Positions 7,758-17,726 of a stretch of 64,000 nt of DNA are shown piece after piece. Under the pieces are notes generated by a model. The model saw only the letters and a list, made by a program, of their open reading frames with translations. It did not search any database and was not told the DNA's origin. Where the stretch lies: the NCBI RefSeq assembly GCF_014205075.1, contig NZ_JACHMU010000001.1, positions 1,426,001 through 1,490,000 on the forward strand, written 5' to 3'. The stretch is from Microbacterium ginsengiterrae. Lineage in GTDB: Bacteria > Actinomycetota > Actinomycetes > Actinomycetales > Microbacteriaceae. How positions within the stretch are numbered: the stretch's first letter is position 1; every line of letters begins with the position of its first letter. The position numbers and the translations under genes are program-made.

Positions 7758-8800
7758 CCACCGCAGCCACGACCGTCACGCCGGGCGCCGCGCATCTGCG
7801 GCGCCCGGCGTCGGCGCGCACGTCGTGGCTGCTCATCGGGGTCGGGGTCATCCTCGTCCTGTGCGTGCTGTCGGTGTCGTTCGGCGTCAGGGCGGTCTCG
7901 ATCGCCGACATCGTCGCCGCCCTCGGCGGTCAGGACGAGACCATCGCCCAGGCCGCCATCATCAAGCGCATCCCCCGTACCGTCCTCGCGATCCTCGTCG
8001 GCGCCGCCCTCGCCCTCTCCGGTGCGACCATGCAGGCGATCACCCGCAACCCGATCGCGGAGCCGGGGATCCTCGGCATCTCCAACGGCGCATCGCTCGC
8101 CGTCGTCATCGGCATCGCCTTCTTCGGCCTCTCCGACGCCTACGGCCAGATGCTGTTCGCGATCTGCGGCGCCGCCGCAGCCGCCGTCTTCGTCTACGCC
8201 GTCGGCTCGCTCGGCCGCGGTGGGGCGACGCCGCTGAAGCTCGCGCTCGCGGGAGCCGCCACCACGGCCGCACTCGCCTCGCTCATCAGCGCCATCATGC
8301 TGCCGCGGGTCGACCTGCTGCAGACGTTCCAGGCGTGGCAGATCGGCGGGGTCGGTGGTGCCGAGTGGCCGCGCATCGCGATCACCGCACCGGCACTCGC
8401 GGTGGGCGCACTCATCTGCGTCGCATGCTCGCGCGGCATGAACTCCCTCGCGCTCGGCGACGACATGGCGGCGGGTCTCGGCGAGAACGTCTTCCGCACC
8501 CGGCTCATCTCCGGCGTCGGATCGGTCATCCTCGCGGGGGCGGCGACCGCGATCGCCGGGCCCATCGGGTTCGTCGGCCTCATCGTCCCCCACGTCTGCC
8601 GCCTGCTGATCGGCACGGATCACCGGTGGCTGCTGCCGTTCTCCGCCGTGACGGGGGCCGCCCTCCTGCTGGCCGCGGACATCGTCGGCCGCGTCATCTC
8701 GCCCGCGCAGGAGGAGATCCAGGTCGGCATCATCACCGCGCTCATCGGGGCGCCGTTCTTCATCTGGATCGTCCGCAGGCAGAAGGTGCGCGAGCTGTGA
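7754..8800 (+). CDS. Iron-siderophore ABC transporter permease (FecCD family), subunit 1
   Basis: 348 residues beginning at the GTG that overlaps the previous stop (GTGA). About ten hydrophobic helices; the family signatures IPRTVLAILVGAALALSGATMQAITRNPIAEPGILGIS and GPIGFVGLIVPHVCR are both present, the latter being the loop that contacts the ATPase. It forms a heterodimeric channel with the next gene product (same length, about the same topology). Upstream in-frame codons belong to a shadow frame across the binding-protein gene and are excluded. Confidence 0.93.
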   Translation: MTTAATTVTPGAAHLRRPASARTSWLLIGVGVILVLCVLSVSFGVRAVSIADIVAALGGQDETIAQAAIIKRIPRTVLAILVGAALALSGATMQAITRNPIAEPGILGISNGASLAVVIGIAFFGLSDAYGQMLFAICGAAAAAVFVYAVGSLGRGGATPLKLALAGAATTAALASLISAIMLPRVDLLQTFQAWQIGGVGGAEWPRIAITAPALAVGALICVACSRGMNSLALGDDMAAGLGENVFRTRLISGVGSVILAGAATAIAGPIGFVGLIVPHVCRLLIGTDHRWLLPFSAVTGAALLLAADIVGRVISPAQEEIQVGIITALIGAPFFIWIVRRQKVREL

Positions 8801-9843
8801 CGATCACGACCAACCGTACGACGGCCGACACCGTCGCCGCAGGGCGCAGGGCGCGCCACCGCCGCCACGCCGTGGCGACGATCGTGCTCGGCGTCGTGCT
8901 CGTCGCCCTCGCCGCGGTCGCCCTCATGGTCGGCAACACGTTCTACACGCCGGGCGAGGTCCTCCGCGTGATCCTCGGCGAGACCGTGCCAGGAGCGTCG
9001 TTCACCGTCGGCGAGCTGCGCCTGCCGCGGACGGTGCTCGCGATCCTCGCCGGCTTCGCCTTCGGCATCGCCGGCATCTCCTTCCAGACGCTGCTGCGCA
9101 ACCCGCTCGCCTCTCCCGACATCATCGGCATCACGCAGGGGGCCAGCGCGGCGGCGGTCGTCGCCATCATCGTGCTCGGGCTCAGCGGGCCCGCCGTGTC
9201 GCTGTTCGCGGTGTGCGGCGCACTCATCACCGCGATGGCGATCTATCTGCTGTCGAACAAGGGCGGCTTCGCCGGCATCCGTCTGATCCTCATTGGCATC
9301 GGCGTCGGCGCGATGCTGCAGAGCGTCGTGGCGTACGTGCTGTCCAGGGCGGCGCAGTGGGACATCCAGACCGCCATGCGCTGGATCGCCGGCAGCCTCA
9401 ACAACGCGTCGTGGGCCGACATCGCCCCGCTCGCGCTGACGAGCCTCGTCATCCTGCCGTTCCTGTTCGCCCAGGTGAAGGGCCTCGGGATGCTGCAGCT
9501 CGGCGACGACTCGGCCACCGGCCTCGGCGTCCGCGTGACGAGGACCAGGGTGATGTTCATCATCGGCGCCGTCGCCCTGCTCGCCGTCGCCACCTCGGCG
9601 ACGGGGCCCATCGCGTTCGTCGCCTTCATGTCGGGTCCCATCGCCGCCCGCATCACGGGCCGCGGCGCGAGCCTGCTGCTGCCCTCGGCGCTCGTCGGCG
9701 CGCTGCTCGTCCTCGGCAGCGACCTCGTCGGACAGTTCCTGTTCGAGGCGCGCTACCCGGTCGGCGTGATCTCCGGCGTGCTCGGTGCCCCGTACCTCAT
9801 CTACCTGCTCATCCGCACGAACCGTTCTGGGGGGTCGCTGTGA
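8797..9843 (+). CDS. Iron-siderophore ABC transporter permease (FecCD family), subunit 2
   Basis: 348 residues, starting at GTG 8797 inside the GTGA overlap. Signatures LRLPRTVLAILAGFAFGIAGISFQTLLRNPLASPDIIGI and TGPIAFVAFMSGPIA mark it as the FecD-like partner. The loop after the first signature reads TQGASAAAVVAI. Tight coupling to both neighbours implies fixed stoichiometry of the two permeases and the ATPase. Confidence 0.93.
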   Translation: MTITTNRTTADTVAAGRRARHRRHAVATIVLGVVLVALAAVALMVGNTFYTPGEVLRVILGETVPGASFTVGELRLPRTVLAILAGFAFGIAGISFQTLLRNPLASPDIIGITQGASAAAVVAIIVLGLSGPAVSLFAVCGALITAMAIYLLSNKGGFAGIRLILIGIGVGAMLQSVVAYVLSRAAQWDIQTAMRWIAGSLNNASWADIAPLALTSLVILPFLFAQVKGLGMLQLGDDSATGLGVRVTRTRVMFIIGAVALLAVATSATGPIAFVAFMSGPIAARITGRGASLLLPSALVGALLVLGSDLVGQFLFEARYPVGVISGVLGAPYLIYLLIRTNRSGGSL

Positions 9844-10640
9844 CCGACGCGCACACACTGGTGGCCGATGGCGTCACCCTCGGGTACGGCGACCGCATCG
9901 TCGTCGAAGGACTCGACCTCTCCATCGCCCCCGGCAGGATCACCTCGATCGTCGGAGCGAACGGATGCGGCAAGTCGACGCTGCTGCGTGCGCTGGCCCG
10001 GCTGCTGACGCCGGTGTCCGGTGAGGTGCTCCTGGACGGCGCGTCGGTGCACTCCCGCCCGACGAAGGAGGTCGCCCGCGTGCTGGGCCTTCTCCCGCAG
10101 GCGCCGATCGCCCCGGAGGGGATCGCCGTGGCCGACCTCGTCGGCCGGGGGCGGCATCCGCATCAGAAGGTGCTCGCGCGCTGGACGGCGCACGACTACG
10201 AGGTCGTCGCCGACGCCCTCGAGGCGACCGGGATCAGCGACCTCGCCGACCGGAGCGTCGACGAACTCTCCGGCGGGCAGCGGCAGCGCGTCTGGATCGC
10301 GATGGCGCTCGCGCAGGAGACCGACATCCTTCTGCTCGACGAGCCGACCACGTTCCTCGACGTCGCCCATCAGGTCGAGGTCCTCGATCTGCTCACCGAC
10401 CTCTCGCACGCCCGCGGCACCACCATCGTGATGGTGCTGCACGACCTCAATCTCGCCGCCAGGTACAGCGACGAGCTCGTGGCCATGCGCCACGGGAAGG
10501 TGCACGCCATCGGCGCACCCGAAGAGGTCCTCACGCACACGCTCGTCGAAGAGGTCTTCGGCATGGCGAACCAGATCACCACCGACCCGGTCTCCGGGAA
10601 GCCGATGGTGACTCCGATCGGAAGGCATCATGTCCGCTGA
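9840..10640 (+). CDS. Iron-siderophore ABC transporter ATP-binding protein (FecE family)
   Basis: 266 residues, GTG start overlapping the permease stop. Walker A GANGCGKST, Q-loop LLPQAP, signature LSGGQRQR, Walker B DILLLDEPTTF with D-loop LD, and H-loop HDLN are all intact, so it is a functional ATPase of the FepC/FecE type. It powers ferric-siderophore import by the two preceding permeases. Its last 11 bases overlap the reductase gene. Confidence 0.94.
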   Translation: MTDAHTLVADGVTLGYGDRIVVEGLDLSIAPGRITSIVGANGCGKSTLLRALARLLTPVSGEVLLDGASVHSRPTKEVARVLGLLPQAPIAPEGIAVADLVGRGRHPHQKVLARWTAHDYEVVADALEATGISDLADRSVDELSGGQRQRVWIAMALAQETDILLLDEPTTFLDVAHQVEVLDLLTDLSHARGTTIVMVLHDLNLAARYSDELVAMRHGKVHAIGAPEEVLTHTLVEEVFGMANQITTDPVSGKPMVTPIGRHHVR

Positions 10641-11571
10641 CACCCGCACCCGCTCCCCGTACATCCTCGCGCGCGCCGAGGTGCGTGCGGTCGACCGGGT
10701 GTCGCCGAACTTCGTCCGCATCACCTTCGGCGGCGTCGAGCTGGACGACTTCGGCACGCCGGGGGACACCCAGGACGCGCGCATCAAACTCGCCTTCCCT
10801 CCGGCGACGGGCATCCTCCCCGACATCGACCGGGACACCGACGACTGGTGGGGCGCCTACCTCGCCGTCCCGGAGGCCGAGCGCGGCTCCATGCGGACCT
10901 ACTCCGTCCGCGACCTGCGGGTGACGGATGCCGGCACAGAGGTCGTCGTGGACTTCGTGCTGCACCTGGCTCCAGGGCTCACCGGTCCGGCATCCCTGTG
11001 GGCGAGCACGGCGTCCGTCGGGGATGAGCTGTGGATCGTCGGCCCGCGGCGCGGACGCGAGGACCGCAGCGGCATCGAGTACGCGCCGGGCGCCGCGTCC
11101 CGCGTGTGCCTCGTCGGTGATGAGACCGCGGCTCCGGCGATCGCCCGCATCCTCGAGGACGCGCCGCGCGACCTGGGCGGGGTGGCCTTCATCGAGGTCC
11201 CCGTCGCCGAGGACGTCCTGCCGATCGACGCGCCGGCGGGTGTCGAGGTGCACTGGCTGCCGCGCGGAGGGGCAGCGCACGGCCTCCGGCTGCTCCCCAC
11301 CGTGCTCGACTACCTCGGCGACACCGGTCACTCCGAGATCACGGTGCAGGATGCCGAGGGCGAGGACCTCGTCTGGGAGACCCCGGTGTACTCGGGCAGC
11401 GGCGAGAAGATCGCGCCGTCGGCCGCTCACGCCGACCGTTACTTCTGGATCGCGGGGGAGAGCGGGGTCGTCACGACGCTGCGCCGCCACCTCGTGAAGG
11501 ACCTCGGCATCGACCGATCGCAGGTCGCGTTCATGGGGTACTGGCGCCGCGGCGTCTCGATGCGCGGCTGA
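10630..11571 (+). CDS. Siderophore-interacting protein (FAD-dependent ferric-siderophore reductase)
   Basis: 313 residues. The FAD-binding barrel contains MRTYSVRDLR (the RxYS(V/I)R motif that binds FAD). The central region has GDETAAPAIARIL, and the C-terminal SIP domain ends FWIAGESGVVTTLRRHL then MGYWRRG, all hallmarks of the ViuB/SIP family. It releases iron from imported siderophores by reducing Fe(III) in the cytoplasm. ATG 10630 follows GGAAGG inside the ATPase gene. Being last in the operon fits its role after import. Confidence 0.92.
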   Translation: MSADTRTRSPYILARAEVRAVDRVSPNFVRITFGGVELDDFGTPGDTQDARIKLAFPPATGILPDIDRDTDDWWGAYLAVPEAERGSMRTYSVRDLRVTDAGTEVVVDFVLHLAPGLTGPASLWASTASVGDELWIVGPRRGREDRSGIEYAPGAASRVCLVGDETAAPAIARILEDAPRDLGGVAFIEVPVAEDVLPIDAPAGVEVHWLPRGGAAHGLRLLPTVLDYLGDTGHSEITVQDAEGEDLVWETPVYSGSGEKIAPSAAHADRYFWIAGESGVVTTLRRHLVKDLGIDRSQVAFMGYWRRGVSMRG

Positions 11572-11626
11572 CCCGATCAGCGCGGTCCGCGCCGGCGACG
11601 TCCGGGCGGCGTGGTTGCATGGGGGC

Positions 11627-12679
11627 ATGGGCATCGAGGAGCGGATGACGCGCGAGACCAGAGCCGTCTGGGCCACGGTGGTCTGCTTCCTCCTCGGCTC
11701 CGCAGCGGGGACCCTCGCGCTCTGGGGGAATCCCCGCCCCGTCGCCGGTGGCGGCTCGGTCGGGCTTCCGGCCGGCATTATCGCCGGGGTGATCGCCGCG
11801 GCATCCTTCGTCGTGAGCAGCAGGGGGCACCGACGGGACGATCACGCCGAGATGCCCCGATGGCAGGTCCGCGTCTCGACGCTGTCCGCGATCGCCCTCA
11901 CCGTCGCGTTCGCCGGCGTGACCGCTCTCGGCGTGCTGCTCGCCGGCGAGGTGTTCGGCGCCGGCCTGCAGGGAGCGGAGATCCCACCGCTGGGTGGCGG
12001 CATCGTCACCGGAGTCGCGAGCGCCGTCGCCGGTCGCCTCACCTTCAGCGCCGGCATCGACCTGCGCACGTCCGACCTCGCGACGCTCCTGTTCAGTTAC
12101 CTGCTCATCGGCACGCTGTTCGCCATGCTCACGGCCGCGGACCCGCGGTGGTGGGAGACGAACTTCTCGCAGCTCGGCATCGGTGCCGGGGCATGGGCCT
12201 TCAACGGCACCCTGGTCGTCTCCGGAATCCTCGTCGCCACGGTCGGGTCGTACATCGGCCGCGACCTGCACCGCGCCCTCGGCGATCGGGAACTCACCCG
12301 GATCGCCCGGGTCGTGGCGCTCTGGGCTTCCGCGGGGATCGCACTCGCCGGCATCGGCGTGGTGTCGCTCGAAGACGCGGTCATCCCGCACAACATCATC
12401 GCCTTCGCCGCCCTCGTCCTCTTCGTCGCGGCGGCTGCCGTCACGACCGCCGTCATGCCTGGCCCGCCCCGTCCCCTCGTGATCGCCACCGTCCTCATCG
12501 CCGCGGTCCTCGTCATCGCCGTGGTGGCGAGCATCCTCGGTGCGTACTCCGTGACGGTGCTCGAGGCGATCGTCATCGGTCTCGCCCTACTGTGGATGAC
12601 GACGCTCGTCCGCGTCCTCGCCGTGCTGGCGCCGACGGTGACCAGGCCCTCGCGGCGCGCGACGCTGCTGCCGCGCTGA
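11627..12679 (+). CDS. DUF998-like multi-pass membrane protein
   Basis: About 350 residues with roughly nine hydrophobic helices. The central segment WWETNFSQLGIGAGAWAFNGTLVVSGILVATVG fits the DUF998 pattern (N-x-S-x-L-G ... FN-x-T-L). Function of this family is unknown. ATG 11627 is preceded by a G-rich stretch; ATG 11645 just after GAGGAGCGG is a second possibility. It stands alone between the siderophore operon and putP on the same strand. Confidence is higher for an integral membrane protein than for the family name. Confidence 0.7.
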   Translation: MGIEERMTRETRAVWATVVCFLLGSAAGTLALWGNPRPVAGGGSVGLPAGIIAGVIAAASFVVSSRGHRRDDHAEMPRWQVRVSTLSAIALTVAFAGVTALGVLLAGEVFGAGLQGAEIPPLGGGIVTGVASAVAGRLTFSAGIDLRTSDLATLLFSYLLIGTLFAMLTAADPRWWETNFSQLGIGAGAWAFNGTLVVSGILVATVGSYIGRDLHRALGDRELTRIARVVALWASAGIALAGIGVVSLEDAVIPHNIIAFAALVLFVAAAAVTTAVMPGPPRPLVIATVLIAAVLVIAVVASILGAYSVTVLEAIVIGLALLWMTTLVRVLAVLAPTVTRPSRRATLLPR

Positions 12680-12763
12680 CGCGCGCGGGACGCAGACGCA
12701 CTGGCCTCCGGCATCCGCCCCTGACAGGATCGAAGGACACGATCTTCGCAGGAAGGGACGACG

Positions 12764-14296
12764 ATGTCCGATCAGGTGTTCATCTTCATCGCATTGGCGC
12801 TGTACTTCGCCGCCATGCTGCTCATCGGGTATCTGGCCTTCCGCCGGACGACCGACCACGAGGACTACATGCTCGGCGGGCGCAATCTGCCCTCCTGGGT
12901 GGCGGCGCTCAGCGCCGGCGCATCCGACATGTCCGGCTGGCTCGTCATGGGTCTGCCCGGTGCGATCTACCTCTCCGGTCTCATCGAGGCGTGGATCGCC
13001 GTCGGGCTGACGATCGGCGCGTACCTCAACTGGTTGCTCGTGGCGCCGCGCCTGCGCGCATACACGCAGGTCTCGCGCAACTCGATCACCGTCCCGAGCT
13101 TCTTCGAGAACCGCCTGCGGGACTCCTCCCGCCTCCTCCGGATCCTCGCCGGTGTCGTGATCCTCGTGTTCTTCACGCTCTACATCTCCAGCGGCATGGT
13201 CGCCGGAGGCGTGTTCTTCGAGAGCTCGTTCAACTCCGACTACCTGCTCGGCATGGCCCTCGTGGCCGGCGTCACGCTGCTGTACACGCTGTTCGGCGGG
13301 TTCCTCGGCGCGTCCTTCACGGATGTCGTGCAGGGGCTGATGATGGTGATCGCGCTCATCGTCGTGCCGGTGGCCGCCGTGATCGCGGTCGGCGGATTCG
13401 GCGAGGTGGGCGCCTACGTCGACGAGCTGGCGCCGAACCACCTGTCGCTCACCGGCGGAGCTGCGCTCACCGGCGGCACGGTGCTGGCGATCGTATCCGC
13501 GCTCGCGTGGGGCCTCGGGTACTTCGGGCAGCCGCACATCATCGTGCGGTTCATGGCGCTGCGCAGTCCTCGTGAGGCGAAGACCGCGCGTCGCATCGGC
13601 ATGAGCTGGATGATCATCTCCCTCGTGGGAGCGGTGTTCTCCGGCATCATCGGCATCGCGTACATGGCGTCGAGGGGCATCGACCTGAGCAACCCCGAGA
13701 CCGTGGTGCTCGTGATGTCGCAGACGCTGCTGCACCCGTTCGTGGCCGGTCTCGTCCTCGCCGCCGTGCTCGCGGCGATCATGAGCACGATCTCCAGTCA
13801 GCTCATCGTCGCATCGTCGGCCCTCGTCGAGGACCTGTTCAAGGTTGTGAAGAAGGAGCCGTCGCCGAAGCTGCTCGTCCTCCTCGGGCGTCTGACGGTG
13901 CTCGTCGTCGGCATCATCGCGGCACTCCTCGCGATCATCCCGAACGACACGATCCTCGGTCTCGTCTCGTTCGCGTGGGCGGGGTTCGGCGCCGCGTTCG
14001 GCCCCATCATCCTGCTGAGCCTGTTCTGGCGGAAGCTCACCAGCTGGGGCGCGCTGGCCGGCATGTTCGTCGGTGCAGCCGGAGTGTTCGTCTGGAAGGC
14101 CGTCTGGCCGGAGATGTACGAGCTGCTGCCCGGATTCGTCACGGCCATGATCGTCGCCGTCGTCGTCAGCCTCATCACGCACCGCGAAGGATCTGAGCGG
14201 CAGAACGAGATCCTGCAGGAGTTCAGCGACACCGGCACACTCCTCACGGTCAACGGCATCGGGCGCGGCGCGCGCACCGACCGGATGACCCCGTAG
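12764..14296 (+). CDS. putP: Sodium/proline symporter PutP
   Basis: 510 residues with 13 predicted membrane helices of the SSS family. The N-terminal DYMLGGRNLPSWVAALSAGASDMSGWLVMGLPG contains the Na+ and proline site of PutP, and GLGYFGQPHIIVRFMALRS is the other strong signature. It imports proline with Na+, for nutrition or osmoprotection. ATG 12764 is preceded by AGGAAGGGA. A perfect 15-bp hairpin ends the gene. No PutA is nearby, so regulation and use cannot be inferred from context. Confidence 0.93.
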   Translation: MSDQVFIFIALALYFAAMLLIGYLAFRRTTDHEDYMLGGRNLPSWVAALSAGASDMSGWLVMGLPGAIYLSGLIEAWIAVGLTIGAYLNWLLVAPRLRAYTQVSRNSITVPSFFENRLRDSSRLLRILAGVVILVFFTLYISSGMVAGGVFFESSFNSDYLLGMALVAGVTLLYTLFGGFLGASFTDVVQGLMMVIALIVVPVAAVIAVGGFGEVGAYVDELAPNHLSLTGGAALTGGTVLAIVSALAWGLGYFGQPHIIVRFMALRSPREAKTARRIGMSWMIISLVGAVFSGIIGIAYMASRGIDLSNPETVVLVMSQTLLHPFVAGLVLAAVLAAIMSTISSQLIVASSALVEDLFKVVKKEPSPKLLVLLGRLTVLVVGIIAALLAIIPNDTILGLVSFAWAGFGAAFGPIILLSLFWRKLTSWGALAGMFVGAAGVFVWKAVWPEMYELLPGFVTAMIVAVVVSLITHREGSERQNEILQEFSDTGTLLTVNGIGRGARTDRMTP

Positions 14297-14305
14297 CGGA
14301 CACAC

Positions 14306-14339
14306 GGAAGGGGCGGATGCCGAAGCATCCGCCCCTTCC
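14306..14339. terminator. Bidirectional terminator hairpin
   Basis: GGAAGGGGCGGATGC (14306-14320), loop CGAA, and GCATCCGCCCCTTCC (14325-14339) form a perfect 15-bp stem between the convergent putP and hydrolase genes. No T-run is needed for many high-GC terminators. Position and symmetry suit both genes. Confidence 0.85.
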
Positions 14340-14345
14340 CGATGT

Positions 14346-15293
<948 letters not shown>

Positions 15294-15303
15294 CTATGGA
15301 GAC

Positions 15304-15891
15304 ATGAATTCGGAAGAGGCACGGCAGGCGGTCCTCGATGCCGCGGAGGAGCTGTACTACGCCAAGGGATACGCGGCGGTCGGGATGGACGAGCTGCGCT
15401 CAGCGGCCGGGGTCTCGCTGAAGCGGCTGTACACGCTCTTCCCGTCCAAGGACGACATCATCCGCGCCGTGCTCGAGCGCAAGCACGAAGAGTGGGAGCG
15501 CATGGTCGCCGGCGGCGTCGCCGACGCCGGCGAGGATGTGCGTGCACGCCTGCTGGCGGTCTACCGCGTCCTCGAGCGGTGGTTCGGTGCCGACGACTTC
15601 CGCGGCTGCGCCTTCATGAACGCGTTCGGCGAACTGGGGGGCACCTCTCCCGAGATCGCCCGGATCGTGCGGGAGCACAAGGCCTCGTTCCAGGAGTACA
15701 TGGCGCGTCTGGTGACCGAGGCCGGCGCCCCGGCGTCGCTGGCGGCGCAGCTGTCGATCCTCGCCGAGGGGGCGCAGAGCACGGCCGCGATCTCCGCCGA
15801 CCCCGCAGCAGCCGCACAGGCCCGCGCTGCGGCCGAGGTCCTCATCGATGCGGCGACCGGCAACCTCGTGGCGAGTCCGGCGCCCGCCTGA
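15304..15891 (+). CDS. TetR/AcrR-family repressor
   Basis: 195 residues from ATG 15304. N-terminal HTH: ARQAVLDAAEELYYAKGYAAVGMDELRSAAGVSLKRLYTLFPSKDDII, a canonical TetR DNA-binding domain. The ligand domain holds CAFMNAFGEL, a segment also found in TetR regulators of haloperoxidase/quinone or thiol stress genes. Two GAGAACG-N2-CGTTCTC operators in the 115-base divergent gap fit control of itself and the hydrolase. An upstream in-frame extension crosses the operators and is not credible. Confidence 0.9.
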   Translation: MNSEEARQAVLDAAEELYYAKGYAAVGMDELRSAAGVSLKRLYTLFPSKDDIIRAVLERKHEEWERMVAGGVADAGEDVRARLLAVYRVLERWFGADDFRGCAFMNAFGELGGTSPEIARIVREHKASFQEYMARLVTEAGAPASLAAQLSILAEGAQSTAAISADPAAAAQARAAAEVLIDAATGNLVASPAPA

Positions 15892-15978
15892 GGTGGCTTC
15901 GGGCGACCCCGCATAGAGCGGGTGTCGTGCCTTGTCAAGACGACCTGTTCCGCGGGGTGCCGCACGTATGGTCGGGGC

Positions 15979-16791
15979 ATGGAAAAGCAGGACAACGGCA
16001 TCGCCCGGCAGGTCTCCGTCATCGCCGCGGCGTCCTTCATGCTCATCTCGTCCGTCGCGGTCGGGGGAGCGTTCGGCGGCGAAGGCGTCGCCGATCAGCA
16101 GGACGGAGCGCTGACGGATCAGTCGACGTACCTCGCCCCATCAGGGCCGGCGTTCGCGATCTGGTCCGTCATCTACCTCGGGCTCATCGCCTACACGATC
16201 TGGCAGGCGCTCCCCGCGCAGCGCCACGACGACCGTCAGCGTGCGACCGGGTGGTGGGTGGCCCTGTCGATGGTGCTCAACGGACTGTGGCTCGTCGCGG
16301 CGAGCTTCGGCCCGCTGTGGTCCACGGTGCTCGTGATCGTGCTGCTGCTCATCGTGCTCGCGAGGGTGATCGTGCTCCTCGGCCGGTCATCGGCGCGTGG
16401 ATGGGTCGAACGCACCGTCGTCGACGGCGCCAACGGCCTGCACTTCGGGTGGGTCACCATCGCCACCGTGGTGAACATCACGGCGCTGCTCACCGACGTC
16501 GCGCCGGAGGCGTGGGGGCAGCAGGCTGATCTCTGGGGGATCCTCGTCCTCGCCGCGGTGCTCGTCATCGCGGTGAGCAGTGCGTGGGCGACGGGACGCA
16601 TCGCGCCGGCTCTCGCGTCGGCGTGGGGACTCGCCTGGGTCGCGATCGGCCGTCTGACCGACGAGCCCCGAAGCACGCCGATCGCCGTGGCGGCCATCAT
16701 CGTCGCCGTGATCCTGCTGATCGCCGCCGTCATCTCGTCCGTCCGGCGGCTTCGCGGGCGCTCTCACCCGGCCGTGCAGAAGCGCCGCTGA
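15979..16791 (+). CDS. TspO/MBR-type tryptophan-rich membrane protein
   Basis: 270 residues, about seven hydrophobic segments. The conserved stretch YLAPSGPAFAIWSVIYLGLIAYTIWQ is the TspO/MBR signature (P-x-G-x-x-F-x-x-W ... Y), followed by NGLWLVAASFG. It is longer than the 160-residue classic TspO, in line with the extended actinobacterial form. TspO proteins bind porphyrins and related ligands and modulate stress or pigment responses. Start chosen at ATG 15979; 57 bases of upstream open frame lack a ribosome site. Confidence 0.75.
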   Translation: MEKQDNGIARQVSVIAAASFMLISSVAVGGAFGGEGVADQQDGALTDQSTYLAPSGPAFAIWSVIYLGLIAYTIWQALPAQRHDDRQRATGWWVALSMVLNGLWLVAASFGPLWSTVLVIVLLLIVLARVIVLLGRSSARGWVERTVVDGANGLHFGWVTIATVVNITALLTDVAPEAWGQQADLWGILVLAAVLVIAVSSAWATGRIAPALASAWGLAWVAIGRLTDEPRSTPIAVAAIIVAVILLIAAVISSVRRLRGRSHPAVQKRR

Positions 16792-16797
16792 CGATCG

Positions 16798-16816
16798 ATT
16801 TCAAAAAATTTATATT
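16798..16816. promoter_or_regulatory. AT-rich tract upstream of the DUF4397-sortase-sigma operon
   Basis: Nineteen bases with a single C (ATTTCAAAAAATTTATATT) in otherwise GC-rich DNA, 83 bases before the GTG start of the DUF4397 gene. It may be an UP element or promoter core. The 107-base gap is the only plausible promoter region for the four-gene operon that includes its own ECF sigma factor; I cannot assign -35 and -10 boxes. Confidence 0.4.
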
Positions 16817-16898
16817 CGTCTGCATCCAAATGCCGGTGTTCCTCGGAATACACATTCACAGGGCAGCGAAAGGCAGCCCCCGTTCTAGGAGGAATACA

Positions 16899-17726
16899 GT
16901 GCGCAAGCAACTCGCCGCCGGCATCGCCGTCGGAATGATCTCAGCCCTCGGTCTGGTCCTGCCGGCATCCGCCGCCACGTCGGACGACGCCCAACTCTCC
17001 GTCCTGCACGGAATCCCTGACACCCCGGTCGACGTGTACGTCGACGGCGAGCTCACGCTCGATGACTTCCAGCCCGGCGACCTCGCCGGACCGCTCGACC
17101 TCCCCGCCGGCGACTACGAGGTGGCACTCACCGCACCCGACGCCGCTGACGCCAGCGACCCGATCCTCGGCCCGGCGACGGTCAGCCTCGAAGCCGGCGC
17201 GAACTACACCGCCGTCGCGCACCTCACCGAGGCCGGCGAACCGGGTCTCAACGTCTTCACCAACGACACGTCCGCCACAGCAGCCGGTGAGGCCCGCCTG
17301 ACCGTCCGCCACGTCGCCGCGGCCCCGGCCGTCGACATCCTCGCCGGCGGCTCGCCCGTCGTCGAAGGCCTCGCGAACCCGGACGAGGCGACGCTGGACC
17401 TCCCGGCCGGCACCGTCTCGGCCGCCGTCGCACTCGCCGGCACGACCGACCCCGTGCTCGGACCGGTGGATGTCGACCTCGCAGAGGGCACGCTGACCAT
17501 CGCGTACGCGTGGGGCAGCGCGGAGGACGGCACGCTCGACCTCGCCGTCCAGACGATCGAGGGTCTGCACTCGAACCCCGAGGGCGTTCCCTCCGGTAAC
17601 GCCGGCTACCTCGCGCAGCGGGATGCCGCAGGAAACATGCTGTACCTCGGTGCAGCTGTCGCAGCCGTCGCAGCCGTCGCCGGCGGCAGCGTCTTCGCCC
17701 TGCGTCGCGCAAAGCAGCAGCGCTGA
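16899..17726 (+). CDS. DUF4397-domain surface protein with C-terminal membrane anchor
   Basis: 275 residues. GTG 16899 follows a perfect AGGAGG (16887-16892). A Sec signal peptide (KQLAAGIAVGMISALGLVLPASA) leads to two DUF4397 beta modules, starting AQLSVLHGIPDTPVDVYVDG and ARLTVRHVAAAPAVDILAGG. A C-terminal hydrophobic helix (LYLGAAVAAVAAVAGGSVFAL) ends in RRAKQQR. This is the layout of a sortase-anchored protein, but no LPXTG pentapeptide precedes the helix. The stop overlaps the ATG of a class F sortase by one base. Function of DUF4397 is unknown; an adhesive or cell-wall role is inference. Confidence 0.85.
   Translation: MRKQLAAGIAVGMISALGLVLPASAATSDDAQLSVLHGIPDTPVDVYVDGELTLDDFQPGDLAGPLDLPAGDYEVALTAPDAADASDPILGPATVSLEAGANYTAVAHLTEAGEPGLNVFTNDTSATAAGEARLTVRHVAAAPAVDILAGGSPVVEGLANPDEATLDLPAGTVSAAVALAGTTDPVLGPVDVDLAEGTLTIAYAWGSAEDGTLDLAVQTIEGLHSNPEGVPSGNAGYLAQRDAAGNMLYLGAAVAAVAAVAGGSVFALRRAKQQR

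Noticed and set aside
12587..14305. A 572-codon minus-strand frame opposite putP
   Set aside because: Composition dominated by Asp, His, Arg and Glu, the usual mirror of membrane-protein codons; putP is certain.
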